A stretch of 64,000 nucleotides of DNA from Lysinibacillus sphaericus. Lineage in GTDB: Bacteria > Bacillota > Bacilli > Bacillales_A > Planococcaceae. Below, piece by piece: positions 27,644-36,405 of this stretch. The translations under genes were made by a program, and so were the position numbers. The DNA lies in NCBI RefSeq assembly GCF_001629735.1, contig NZ_CP015224.1, positions 1,240,001 through 1,304,000 on the forward strand, in the 5' to 3' direction. The first letter of the stretch is position 1; every line of letters begins with the position of its first letter. Under the pieces are notes generated by a model. The model was not told the origin of the DNA, searched no databases, and worked only from the letters and a program-made list of their open reading frames with translations.

Positions 27644-27929
27644 CCAGATACCTTAAATACTTTCTGTATTAGCAATTACTCAATCCATTGAATCGAGGAT
27701 AAAAAATTACAGTAAATCATGCTAGCATATTAACAGTAAAATTATTTTATTGCTTATTTAAAGTTAATTATGAATAGTAGATTGTCAATACAGGAAATAG
27801 ACCAGACCTATATTTTGAACTGCACCCCGTCAAGTAGACAGTGGAAATAATAAAAAATGTATTAAGCGGCTTGAGTCCTGAATTCTAAGAGGGCACTGAA
27901 AAACTTGCGTTTTTTATAAATAAATTCGT
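27644..27929 (+). other. intergenic after ars operon with probable IS end
   Basis: No gene. At 27817-27842 the sequence TGAACTGCACCCCGTCAAG resembles terminal inverted repeats of IS3-family elements, but no transposase frame remains. No clear operon terminator is seen directly after the HesB-like gene. Confidence 0.35.
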
Positions 27930-28335
27930 TATAGAGAAAGATAGGGCGCTTCTTGTTCAATTTTGAACAGGAAATGCCCTTATCCTTCGGGATTATTGTC
28001 TTGATTGCTAAGTTGATTTGATTTATCAATAAGAGCGACAAGGGTATTAGCTAACTCATTGTCTATTGGAATTCGATGTGTCCTTTACGTCGTTTTTTCA
28101 ATACTGTTTCAATAGAGTATTGTTCAAGTTCTGTATTAAATGCTACCCAAACAACAGGTTGAATATCTTTGTGCAAACAATTGATGTGAGTAAAGAGTTG
28201 CTCTAGTACATAGTCAGGGATGTAATCAATTTAATTAATTGGTTTTTTTCTTAGTTTAGGCTTATCTTCTGGGAAGACCAACAATCGCACATGGGTTTCG
28301 GGAGCAAGTAGCGGTGATGAGCAGGTTAAGTATTT
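27930..28335 (-). pseudogene. Tn554-type tyrosine recombinase remnant
   Basis: Minus-strand translation shows the central part of a Tn554 TnpA/TnpB-like integrase in pieces: HVRLLVFPEDKP, then IPDYVLEQLFTHINCLHKD, IQPVVWVAFNTEL, and after a shift and deletion KGHIEFQ (degraded HRIPI)...DNELANTLVALIDKSNQLSNQDNNPEG. Stops and shifts interrupt the frame, and the catalytic C-terminal domain is not found. Tn554-like transposons often carry cadmium or arsenic resistance, so this may be the debris of the element that brought the ars operon. Confidence 0.65.
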
Positions 28336-28361
28336 TAAAGTACCTATGCAAAGATAATAAA

Positions 28362-28384
28362 TAAAAAACCGACCAACAGTCGGT
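28362..28384 (-). terminator. terminator of 86-aa gene
   Basis: On the minus strand ACCGAC TGTTG GTCGGT is followed by TTTTTTAT, 17 bases after the stop of the gene at 28401. Confidence 0.8.
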
Positions 28385-28400
28385 AGTATTACTATTAATA

Positions 28401-28661
28401 TTAAAGCATCATCTTTTTTATTTTATTTAATTCACTAATTAAATTATCTAATTGCTTTTGTAAATCATCAACTTCTTTTTGTCTTACATTATTTAAATTT
28501 TGAGATTTCGTGGTTTCCAATGCGTGGAGTGCTAGACCTGCAGCAACAGTGGTTAAACCGTCACCAAAAGTGGCAATGGCAGCACCAATATATGCAAGTC
28601 TTGCAATGCTGATTTCTTCACTTTCCAAATTTTGTTCTGAGTTGTTTCTATAATTATACAC
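28401..28661 (-). CDS. small Ala/Gly-rich protein with coiled coil, paralogue 1
   Basis: The 86-aa product has a hydrophobic Ala/Gly-rich stretch (IARLAYIGAAIATFGDGL... about 18-45) followed by a coiled-coil tail (QKEVDDLQKQLDNLISELNKIKKMM). The GTG at 28661 matches the ATG of the paralogue at 33889-34149 and follows GGGGAAAG. The paralogues are about 90 percent identical and lie 5.5 kb apart on the same strand. Family not recognised; possibly membrane-associated and oligomeric. Confidence 0.65.
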   Translation of the reverse strand: MYNYRNNSEQNLESEEISIARLAYIGAAIATFGDGLTTVAAGLALHALETTKSQNLNNVRQKEVDDLQKQLDNLISELNKIKKMML

Positions 28662-28946
28662 TACTTTCCCCATTTCTTTGTATTCGTAATTTTACTCATA
28701 CGTAGCTTATGAATAAAACTGGAGAAAGTTGACGATGTAACTTCTTTATATGATCATTCTAAAAAAATAAATATTCATTAATAAGTATTTTTTCCTTTAC
28801 TATCAAGCATTAATTCTGCAAATTGACATATTCAAGCTCCATCCCTTAACATGTTTTAAAAGTTTGAAAAAAATAATTTTAGATAATAAAGTAAGGTAAT
28901 TCAACTTAGTGTGCAATAATTAAAATGGCTGCAAACATAGATCAAG

Positions 28947-30125
28947 TTATTTATTGAAAGTACCTGAATTACGAGTATAAGCTTCTACTTTCACATTTAC
29001 TTCTAAGTTTGAAAACAAATTTGGCCATTTATCTTTTATCTTACTCCATTCTTTAGGATTTTGCCGATAAAGTATCTGATCAAACCCAACTATATCTAAT
29101 TGGTATACCTTTTGAATTGTATAAAGTGTAGTTTCTACCTCTTCCTTTATTTTTGTTGCGGATTCTGTGTTGATATATTTGATAGAGTTTTTATTGGTCA
29201 GATCAATTTTACAATTGACCTCTCCAACATTTTGGTCTACCTTTATTTTTACGAAAAATTTAGGGTTTCCGTTATTATAATTACCTTTAATCTTTGTTTC
29301 TGATTTTGTAATCTCTGTCGCTAAAACGCCGCCTTTTGGACAAGATATTATTTCAATTGTACTTGTAATATTGTTTTTCAAAAAATTATATCCCTTACTT
29401 TCTTCTACAGTTAAAAATCCAGTTAATTTATCCTTTTTAAATAGAGATAATCCTTCATACTTTAATAGTACAGGCGTTGAAATTCTTTCTACATTTGTTT
29501 TATCCATTCCTAATTCTGTATTTCCTTGTATGTCGATTGTAGATAAAACAAAACCTCTTTCACTTCTTATTGCGTTTACTAAATCATCTATATGCACCAT
29601 AGTTGAATTACCCCAAACTTTTTCTGATGTTTTCAAGGAATTTAACATTTTAAATGCAGGAATTTTTTCAACTGGTGTTAAAACATTCAAAATGCTTTTC
29701 GCAGTTGTTTCATTAGAAATTATGACATCAAAATCATCTCTGGTTTCAGGGTCTCTTGCTAACAAATCTACGGTTTGAGTTATTCCTTCTACGGCTAATT
29801 CATTTCCGATAATTAACATTTGGAGATGTGCGAAGTACGCCTTTCTTGGAGTTACTTGTGATAGCTTTCTAATAGCTTCAAATACTGATTTTCCTTTGGC
29901 ATGATAAGTGGCAACTGGGGAATTTCCAGTAGGGGATCCCTGCGAAGCTATCTCGCTAGGATTAATAATTTGGACAGAAACTTCATATTCATCGTCAATT
30001 TTATCAACCCCAAGTGCAGTAACAATTGCTAATTCATTTAATTCCTTTTTACTCCAACATCCACTCGTTAATATACTAAATGCTATTAGTAAGGTAATGA
30101 TTTTTGGGTTTTTAATTTTTACCAC
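28947..30125 (-). CDS. germinant receptor lipoprotein, Ger(x)C family, orphan
   Basis: The 392-aa product has lipobox LTSGCWSKKEL followed by LAIVTALGVDKIDD, and the full-length family pattern to the C-terminus (VDIVGF..., NPKEWSKIKDKWPNLF). The start is uncertain: GTG 30125 gives a normal signal peptide, but the ribosome site GAGGTGG overlaps it. The frame is open upstream to about 30251 as a hydrophobic stretch that could be the tail of a lost gerB. There is no adjacent gerA or gerB, so it is an orphan GerC. Confidence 0.85.
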   Translation of the reverse strand: MVKIKNPKIITLLIAFSILTSGCWSKKELNELAIVTALGVDKIDDEYEVSVQIINPSEIASQGSPTGNSPVATYHAKGKSVFEAIRKLSQVTPRKAYFAHLQMLIIGNELAVEGITQTVDLLARDPETRDDFDVIISNETTAKSILNVLTPVEKIPAFKMLNSLKTSEKVWGNSTMVHIDDLVNAIRSERGFVLSTIDIQGNTELGMDKTNVERISTPVLLKYEGLSLFKKDKLTGFLTVEESKGYNFLKNNITSTIEIISCPKGGVLATEITKSETKIKGNYNNGNPKFFVKIKVDQNVGEVNCKIDLTNKNSIKYINTESATKIKEEVETTLYTIQKVYQLDIVGFDQILYRQNPKEWSKIKDKWPNLFSNLEVNVKVEAYTRNSGTFNK

Positions 30126-30407
30126 CTCGCATTTACTAGGAATAAACAACTTAATGACAATCAAACTGATTAAGTACACTGATAAAAAAAGCCACAATTG
30201 ACATTGTTTTGAACTGGGAAATAGTAGTATTATTATTTGGAAATCGACCAAAATTATACATTGAAATAGTAATTACTTAATATATATTGAATTATGCTCT
30301 AGAGTAAAAATAGGTTTATTAAATTTAGATTTTTATTATTTACCGGCAATATTTTTAAGGAATTTTGGTAATAATAGATGGTACGTTTAAAAAAAGGAGA
30401 TGTTTAA

Positions 30408-30752
30408 ATGGGAGTCTTATCAGCTTCTTCAACAAATATGGATCATTGTATTGAATTGTGTATTAAATGTGCAAGAGCTTGTGAAGAATGTACATCTGCG
30501 TGTTTACAAGAACCTGATGTTCAAGCTCGAATACATTGTATTCAAATGTTGAACGATTGTGCAGAGATATGTTTACTTGCAGTGTCTTTAATGTCTAGGA
30601 ATAGCGAAATGGCTAAGCAGTTTTGCAAACTTTGTGCTGAAGTTTGTGAATCATGCGCTTCTCATTGTGAAAAATTCCAAGATGAACATTGCCTAGAGTG
30701 TGCTAAAATTTGCCGTGAATGTGCAGAAGCATGTAATAGAATGGCATCATAA
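30408..30752 (+). CDS. four-helix-bundle copper-storage protein (Csp, DUF326)
   Basis: The 114-aa product has repeated CxxxCxxC motifs along four predicted helices (about 14-28, 44-55, 73-87, 94-110), the hallmark of Csp proteins that store many Cu(I) ions with thiolates. It lacks a signal peptide, so it should be cytosolic (Csp3-like). ATG 30408 follows AAAAGGAG. Independent single gene with its own terminator. Confidence 0.9.
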   Translation: MGVLSASSTNMDHCIELCIKCARACEECTSACLQEPDVQARIHCIQMLNDCAEICLLAVSLMSRNSEMAKQFCKLCAEVCESCASHCEKFQDEHCLECAKICRECAEACNRMAS

Positions 30753-30790
30753 AGAATAAAGCTCCTTATCTTAGGAGCTATTCTTTATCG
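30751..30790 (+). terminator. terminator of copper-storage gene
   Basis: AAAGAATAAAGCTCC / GGAGCTATTCTTT forms a long stem just after the stop codon. Confidence 0.7.
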
Positions 30791-30955
30791 GTATGTCTAC
30801 AAGTACATATTGTTTTTGTTTAAAATGAGAAGTACTTTATGAAAGGAAGCAGGTAGTTTATTACTCAGAGCGGTCATGGACATCAACATCAAGTTAACTT
30901 AAAGGGGAATTTATGTTTTTATTAAATATTTGGGAAAAATGTACTTAGAAAAGAA

Positions 30956-31334
30956 GGGATGAATAAAGTTACAGGAGCAGCTCAATATACTGGAGATTTC
31001 TCAGCTCCAGGGCTTTTATATAGGCTTTATTGAAGCTTTTATATCGAGCGAAGAAAAAATAAAACTGGTCAATGATGCAAGAGAAGAAGCCCTTTTTATG
31101 GAACTCTATAAACCGAGGGAACGCCTTTATATATTTGGTGCAGGAACTGACGTAGAACCCTTAGTTAAAATAGTATCAAAATTAGATTTTCTAGTATCTT
31201 GATTGACCCTCGGCCTGCAAGATGCAATAAAGATAACTTTCCAACAGTAGAAGAGCTTATAATCGAATTTCCACACGTGTATATTCAACAAAATGATTTA
31301 CCCTTAAATAGCTTTGTAATAATCATGACCCATA
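30956..31334 (+). pseudogene. xanthine dehydrogenase genes, fused remnants
   Basis: Near 30957 the frame reads GMNKVTGAAQYTGDFSAPGLLY, the N-terminus of a molybdopterin-binding xanthine dehydrogenase subunit. It then passes into an XdhC-type accessory protein (EEALFMELYKPRERLYIFGAGTDVEPLVKIVSKLDF...IDPRPARCNKDNFPTVEEL...DLPLNSFVIIMTH). A stop and shift split the XdhC part near 31200. The XdhC frame is cut off exactly where the duplicated segment begins (31335), so that segment was inserted into it or recombined there. Confidence 0.75.
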
Positions 31335-32004
31335 TTTTCTTGGTATATTAGACCTGTATTTATAATTCCTTTTTATTTTTTTGCCTTCAAAAGGAGCCTT
31401 GCCGGAATCTCCTTTACTCTGTTCTGCATTTTCACATCCATGTTTTGGTTCCCTGAACCGACTACTGTAGATACAATAGTGCAAGAATCTCTTCAATATG
31501 AAGTCGATTATTTAACTGGGGATTGGGAATTGGGTAAAATTTTGCTTACATTAATGGTACCACTATCTTTAACCCTCTTAGCTCTTGCTTTCTGGCAACG
31601 AAACATTTGGTTCGGCTTCTCGATTATGGCCTTTATAGCAATAGGGAAAGTAGGATGGAGTATCCTATTTGTAGGGAACTCTGGCAAATCTATAATAATT
31701 CCAGCAACATTTGTTTGTTTATCTCGGAATTACACGAAGTAAGAGGCGATAAAATAGAGGAACGGTGTTTTATATAAAGACCTGAGATCATAGTGGAATT
31801 AACACTCTTCTTATAGGTCTATTTGCACAAGATTAAACCTTGTAAAGAAATAGAAGGGATGAATGTTGCTTAAACGACAATGCGGGAAACGAAGTAATAT
31901 CTTATTGATGTTTTTAACGATGATATGGTTAGCGAAATAGAAAATCCAATTGTAAAAAAATAAGTGAAATTAGAATGAAAAAATATTTATTATTATACCG
32001 TAAA
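31335..32004 (+). repeat. duplicated segment, copy 2 (degraded)
   Basis: A 670-bp counterpart of 18923-19622. The membrane-protein reading frame is truncated at its start (only from within the second segment) and changed near the end by a deletion of about 20 bp (31709-31711), so it no longer encodes the original C-terminus. The left edge abuts XdhC debris and the right edge abuts GerC debris. Confidence 0.85.
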
Positions 32005-32153
32005 CATATCTTCATCAATTTTATCAATACTGCAGCAATTACAATAGCCAATTCTTTGAATTCTTTTTTACTCCAGCAACCAGACAACATTATACTTATA
32101 AAAATTAGAATAATTAATCTTATAATTGTTCGTTTTATAATCGCTGCATCCAA
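32005..32153 (-). pseudogene. Ger(x)C N-terminal remnant
   Basis: The minus-strand ATG at 32153 begins a lipoprotein signal peptide and lipobox LSGCWSKKEFKELAIVIA, very similar to the orphan GerC at 28947-30125 (LTSGCWSKKELNELAIV). After a shift the frame continues as SIDKIDEDMFTV and ends at the edge of the duplicated segment. Only about 50 codons remain. Confidence 0.75.
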
Positions 32154-32394
32154 TTTTTAACAAAATTTATATATATATTTTAATTAAAGTACAAACTTTA
32201 GGAAACGATTCTAACTAAATAGGGCTAAATAGGGTATTTAAATAGAGTTTTTACACACTGGTAGTTTAGTTTATACTTATTAAACATATTTGGAATCTAA
32301 GGATTCTGATTTCCTTAAATTTTATATACCCCTTAAAATTTCTGAAAAAACGCTTTATTAAATTGATATGAAGAAGTATTTATTTTCATGAATC

Positions 32395-32881
32395 CCTACT
32401 TGGCCAACTTGCGTTTTTCCATTAAAAACAGGTATTTCGATTGGCTTTATAGCATTTCAAATAGCAGCAGTAGCTGAAACACCTTTTTGGACGGATTAAT
32501 ATCGTAAATTTGGTGGGTTTTCTTAACATTTATAGTAACCGTTTTTACATTGAAATCTAAAAAAGCACATCTACTATTTGATGACAAACTGACTACTGTC
32601 ATTCAAAATGGTCATATTCTAGAATCTGGTTTAAAGAAGAATCGGTTGCATACGACGAACTAACAATGATGTTAAGGGAGCAGGCTATCTTTTCTTTGCA
32701 AGATGTACAATTTGCAATACTAGAGACAGATGGTCAGCTTATTTACGAAAATTTAGTTGAACTTGAATTAACAGATGGCAGGCTTATGAAGAAGTTGAAA
32801 AAGCAAAAGGTTCAGAACGTTAAAGATGTTTATTTTGCTCAGGTTCAAACAAATGGATCATTGTATAAGTCTGAAAGATAA
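32395..32881 (+). pseudogene. DUF421 protein remnant, second copy
   Basis: Pieces of a DUF421 protein: a degraded membrane part (about 32395-32560), KKAHLLFDDKLTTVIQNGHILESGLKK, then shifted MLREQAIFSLQDVQFAILETDG, and after an internal deletion IYENLVELELTDGRLMKKLKKQKVQNVKDVYFAQVQTNGSLY. It resembles the remnant at 8955-9265 (minus) and the intact gene at 14081. It adjoins GerC debris, as the other remnant adjoins gerB. Confidence 0.75.
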
Positions 32882-33888
32882 CAAGGAACAAGCAGACTTT
32901 TAATACATCTTGTCCTAGCTATTCAAAATGTTCATTCCATAGCATTGGAAATGGCCTAACTTTGTGTGAGCGATGGAGGATAAAGAAAATTAACTCCATA
33001 TAAATTATTAAATTATTTCCCTATCATTTTAAGATTTTGGCATGTGAAAATTGTGAAGAAAAAATATTCACATTACAAGAAACGGTCTACTGATGTTAAA
33101 GATTGTTATGTGATGAAGGCTAAAAAAAGAGCCATCTCCACAATAGGAAAGGGCTTAATGGAATTTGTATGAGAGAACAACATGGGATACGTTGTGCTAA
33201 ACAATATTGATTAATACTACTATTTATTAATACAACTCTATATATGATCTGTTTATCTTTTTATAGAATTTTTAAAAATACGGCCAGTAATTGAAAATTT
33301 AAAGGATCACTCTCTTTTGAAAGTGATCAAGATGAAAAAAATTAGGAGCGCTAATTATCTAAAATAATTGTTTTGAGTGTAATTTATTGTATGTATCAAA
33401 AATTCATCAATATAGGCGATTAACATTTGATGTTATCAGGAGTAAATAAGCTGCAAGGTCTTTCTGGTGTATGAACTTTTAAAGAAAAAGATTGAGGTGT
33501 TTAACCTAACAATATTAGGATATGAAAGTCTTCAATAATAAAAGCTGTGAAAAGTAGAAAAAGTATAATAAGTTAGATTTATGCATTTTGAATTAGCTTT
33601 TATCCATTTAAAGCACCCAATTCTTCTTTTTAATTTTTCGAATTTCTTCATATTTAACTGACTACTAAGGCAATATATGTGCCTTGCATAGAAAGTCTAA
33701 AGGACAAAGCCTAACTCAGCTTTAATGCAAGACTACTAAGAAATGAGAGCCAATAATGATGAAATTAAGTAACTAGTATTCCGTCTTTGCTTGGCCTTGG
33801 TACAGCTAATCAAATGAATACTTGTAGTTGTTTGAACGTAATATTGCAAAAATTCACACTTCTTTTTATACTAATATTCAAAAGTAAC
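32882..33888. other. 1-kb intergenic region, no gene recognised
   Basis: AT-rich DNA with many stops in all frames. It contains one clear hairpin (GATCACT / AGTGATC, about 33305-33328) with no adjacent gene. Some stretches look like gene debris (for example KKRSTDVKDCYVMKAKKRA near 33080) but are not identifiable. Confidence 0.4.
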
Positions 33889-34149
33889 CTATTGCATCAT
33901 CTTTTTTACTTGGTTTAATTCGCTAATTAATTTATCTAATTGCTTTTGTAAATCATCAACTTCCTTTTGTCTTGTATTATTTAAATTTTGGGATTTCGTG
34001 CTTTCCAATGCATGGAGTGCTAGACCTGCTGCAACTGTGGATAAGCCGTCACCAAGAGTGGCAATGGCGGCACCAAGATATGCAAGTCTTGCAATCCCGA
34101 TTTCTTCACTTTCCAAATTTTGTTCTGAGTTGTTTCTATAATTATTCAT
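33889..34149 (-). CDS. small Ala/Gly-rich protein with coiled coil, paralogue 2
   Basis: The 86-aa product mirrors the one at 28401-28661 nearly residue for residue (IARLAYLGAAIATLGDGLSTVAAGLALHAL; C-terminal coiled coil). ATG 34149 follows GGGGA. The frame is also open further upstream (an ATG at 34188), but that start has no ribosome site and paralogue 1 is shifted there, so the shorter form is preferred. Function unknown. Confidence 0.65.
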   Translation of the reverse strand: MNNYRNNSEQNLESEEIGIARLAYLGAAIATLGDGLSTVAAGLALHALESTKSQNLNNTRQKEVDDLQKQLDKLISELNQVKKMMQ

Positions 34150-34410
34150 TGAATTCCCCATTTCTTCATATTCATTATTTTTACTCATACGTATCTTATG
34201 AATAAAAAAGGAGAAAGTTGACGACAAAATAAATTATCATGTGGTGGGTGGTGTAGCTGCCCATATATAGTCCATACTTAAAAAATTTTTTATCTTTTAC
34301 TTTTTCAACATATAATGTACCATCTTTATGAACTTCAACATAAAATACGTCAGTGAAAGGGTTGATACCAGATAATTGTTTCTTTAAAGAAATAGAAAAG
34401 GGTGATATTA

Positions 34411-35289
34411 TTGAATTCTAAGCTTCATCAGGAAAGATTTGTTAATTATTTTATTGATGATGCTGGAAGAAAAATAGAATATTCAATTATAGGAAAAGGG
34501 ACACCGATTCTCATGTTTCATGGTGGACATTCTAATTGTATGGAAGATTTTGGATACGCTAAGTTATTGGAACATGGTTATTCAATCATAACACCTTCTA
34601 GAGCGGGATATGGTAATACTGACCCACTAATCGGGAGAGACCTTCAATCTGCTTGTTATGGTTATTTAACAATACTCAATCATTTGAAAATTGAAAAGGT
34701 ACATGTAATTGCAATTTCGGCTGGTGGTCCAAGCGGAATCCTTTTTACCTCTAAATATCCAGAACGTGTAAGAAGTCTCACTCTGCAATCAGCCATAACT
34801 AAAGAATGGCTAAAATCTAAAGATATGGAATATAAAGTAGCCCATATAATATTTCGTCCAACTATAGAAAAATATACTTGGAGAATAATTGGTCTCTTAA
34901 GTAACCTATTTTCCAAATTTATGTTTAAACAGATGGCCCCTTCTTTTAGTAAGCTCCCTTATATTCAAATAGCTAGTCAAATTACTTATGATGATATAGA
35001 GACGTTTTGTAGAATGAATAATAGACAGCGCTCTGGATATGGTTTTATTATTGACTTATCACAAACTGGAACAATTTCTGAAGCTGATTTACACTCAATT
35101 AAATGTCCTACATTAATTTTACATAGTATAAATGATAGTGCTGTCCCTTTTAATCATGCATATCATGCACACTATAATATTAATGATTCGAAACTTTGTA
35201 TTCTTGAAAGTTGGGGTCATTTAATTTGGCTCGGACAAGATTCAGAAAGAATGTATGATAAATTAATAAAATTTCTGATATCATTTTAA
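34411..35289 (+). CDS. alpha/beta hydrolase
   Basis: The TTG at 34411 follows AAAAGGG. The 292-aa product has the alpha/beta-hydrolase pattern: oxyanion-hole HGGHS near residue 40, nucleophile S103 in AISAGGPSG, an acid in HSINDSAVPF and histidine in ESWGHLIW near 278. The substrate is unknown. A cap-like helical insertion with LLSNLFSKFMF lies at about 155-185. It stands alone. Confidence 0.82.
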   Translation: MNSKLHQERFVNYFIDDAGRKIEYSIIGKGTPILMFHGGHSNCMEDFGYAKLLEHGYSIITPSRAGYGNTDPLIGRDLQSACYGYLTILNHLKIEKVHVIAISAGGPSGILFTSKYPERVRSLTLQSAITKEWLKSKDMEYKVAHIIFRPTIEKYTWRIIGLLSNLFSKFMFKQMAPSFSKLPYIQIASQITYDDIETFCRMNNRQRSGYGFIIDLSQTGTISEADLHSIKCPTLILHSINDSAVPFNHAYHAHYNINDSKLCILESWGHLIWLGQDSERMYDKLIKFLISF

Positions 35290-35365
35290 ATTGTTTTTAA
35301 TTTCAATTCACCAAATTGGATGATTATCAAATATATATAAATAATTTACAATCTATGCGAAAATA

Positions 35366-35400
35366 CGGATATATTAATGTTTGTGGTAGATCATTAATTT
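35366..35400 (+). repeat. short relative of the ypjP 3' repeat
   Basis: ATATTAATGTTTGTGGTAGA...TCATTAATTT matches the end of the repeated sequence after ypjP (37066-37097) and 39328-39418. A less conserved stretch (GAGGGAAGTAGGGGAAAT) continues after it, as it does after copy 1. Confidence 0.55.
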
Positions 35401-35503
35401 TTTTACATAATAGAGAAAGAGGGAAGTAGGGGAAATTCATCATGTAATAGTGTGGATGGGTCTTGGACTATATGATTAGAATTTAAAGAGTTTAACTTTT
35501 CAC

Positions 35504-35578
35504 TTATAGAATTAAGTCTTTTTTGATACATGTATTAACCTTAACCGGATATTGGAGTTTCTTTTCATAGTACCACAA
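35504..35578 (-). pseudogene. cotJC: CotJC N-terminal remnant
   Basis: The TTG at 35578, preceded by AGGAGG, begins WYYEKKLQYPVKVNTC, the N-terminus of the spore-coat manganese-catalase-like protein CotJC (normally WVYEKKLEYPVKV...). The frame ends after 24 codons. The rest of the gene (usually about 190 codons) is absent. It follows the cotJB remnant in the usual order. Confidence 0.75.
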
Positions 35579-35866
35579 AAATTATTCCTCCTAGACTCAT
35601 ATTTTGGACCTGCCATTGCCAAGGCGTATCAATCCACTTGAAAGGATAGTCCGAATAACTTCTTCCAAAATTCATTAATGGACCAAATTTTTGCTCATAA
35701 TTAACTTTAAGTTTCATACATTTTTCAGTATTTTCATTAAATTGCTGAATTGCATCATAATCATTGGGATGAGTATCCAAGTATAATTTAATTCAACAAT
35801 GACAAAATCGATGGCTTTTATTTCTTCCAGTAGGGTATAAAATTCGGGTGGCATCTTTTTACTCAC
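35565..35866 (-). pseudogene. cotJB: spore coat protein CotJB, frameshifted
   Basis: CotJB is an inner-coat component encoded in cotJABC. The minus strand from GTG 35866 (GGAGGG upstream) encodes KKMPPEFYTLLEEIKAIDFVIVELN, then one shift near 35780 leads to YLDTHPNDYDAIQQFNENTEKC...QKFGPLMNFGRSYSDYPFKWIDTPWQWQ. Otherwise it is full length. A possible cotJA tail (LSPYPPP) lies just upstream but is too short to call. The downstream cotJC is truncated, so the operon is dead. Confidence 0.85.
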
Positions 35867-36036
35867 TCTAATTCCCTCCTTACTGGAGGCGGGTAGGGGC
35901 TAAGCGCTTAGTTCTATTCTTTATATTTCTCATCATAAGTATTTTAGATTAGCAAATTTTTTAAAAATTGAGTTAATACTTATTACAAAATTTGAAATTT
36001 TGCTTACACGCTGCCAAGAATTATTAATATTATATT

Positions 36037-36078
36037 AGCCCCAACAAGCCCCAACATAGTCCCAAAACAAGCCCCAAC
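36037..36078. repeat. short AGCCCCAACA repeats
   Basis: AGCCCCAACA occurs at 36037 and 36046, a variant AGTCCCAAAACA at about 36057, and AGCCCCAACT at 36069. It lies in intergenic DNA. Confidence 0.6.
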
Positions 36079-36120
36079 TGTGTGCATTATTTTGCGTTAA
36101 AATGCATTGTAAAGAAAAAT

Positions 36121-36163
36121 GAAAAACCCCAAAAGCTGCATAGAACAGGCTTTTGAGGGCTTT
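36121..36163 (-). terminator. terminator of small membrane peptide gene
   Basis: On the minus strand CCCTCAAAAGCC pairs with GGCTTTTGGGG-like bases (imperfect) followed by TTTTTC, 29 bases after the stop at 36192. Confidence 0.6.
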
Positions 36164-36191
36164 GTAGGGTACATATTACAAAATAAAAAAA

Positions 36192-36263
36192 TTAGTCCGT
36201 GAAACATAAAGATGATAAATAACCTAACATTAATAAAAGACCAATACCCATTGCGATGCTCAT
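36192..36263 (-). CDS. 23-aa single-span membrane peptide
   Basis: ATG 36263 has a perfect AAAGGAGG eight bases upstream, and a terminator follows the stop. The peptide (MSIAMGIGLLLMLGYLSSLC start) is one hydrophobic helix with a short tail. Such peptides are common near spore genes of Bacillaceae, but this one is not assigned to a family. Confidence 0.5.
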   Translation of the reverse strand: MSIAMGIGLLLMLGYLSSLCFTD

Positions 36264-36405
36264 GCTTTGTACCTCCTTTAAAAAACGACACATTATTCAT
36301 AAATATTGTACAATGAATTATAGAAATATGAAACCTTTTAATGGCGAGAACGTATATAATAATAGGAGAATTACCAATTTGTACATAAAGAGTAGGTGAT
36401 ACTGA

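Noticed and set aside
27817-27842. IS3-family terminal repeat
   Set aside because: Looks like an IS end, but no matching second end or transposase frame was found, so no element is called.
31929-32160. Longer frames on both strands over the right edge of the duplication
   Set aside because: They join GerC debris to non-coding duplicate sequence and are not single genes.
36037-36078. CRISPR-like repeats
   Set aside because: Only three to four 10-bp words with irregular spacing and no spacers of constant length.
36097-36300. 67-codon minus-strand frame
   Set aside because: A shadow of the well-supported 23-aa peptide gene at 36192-36263 in another frame, crossing its terminator.
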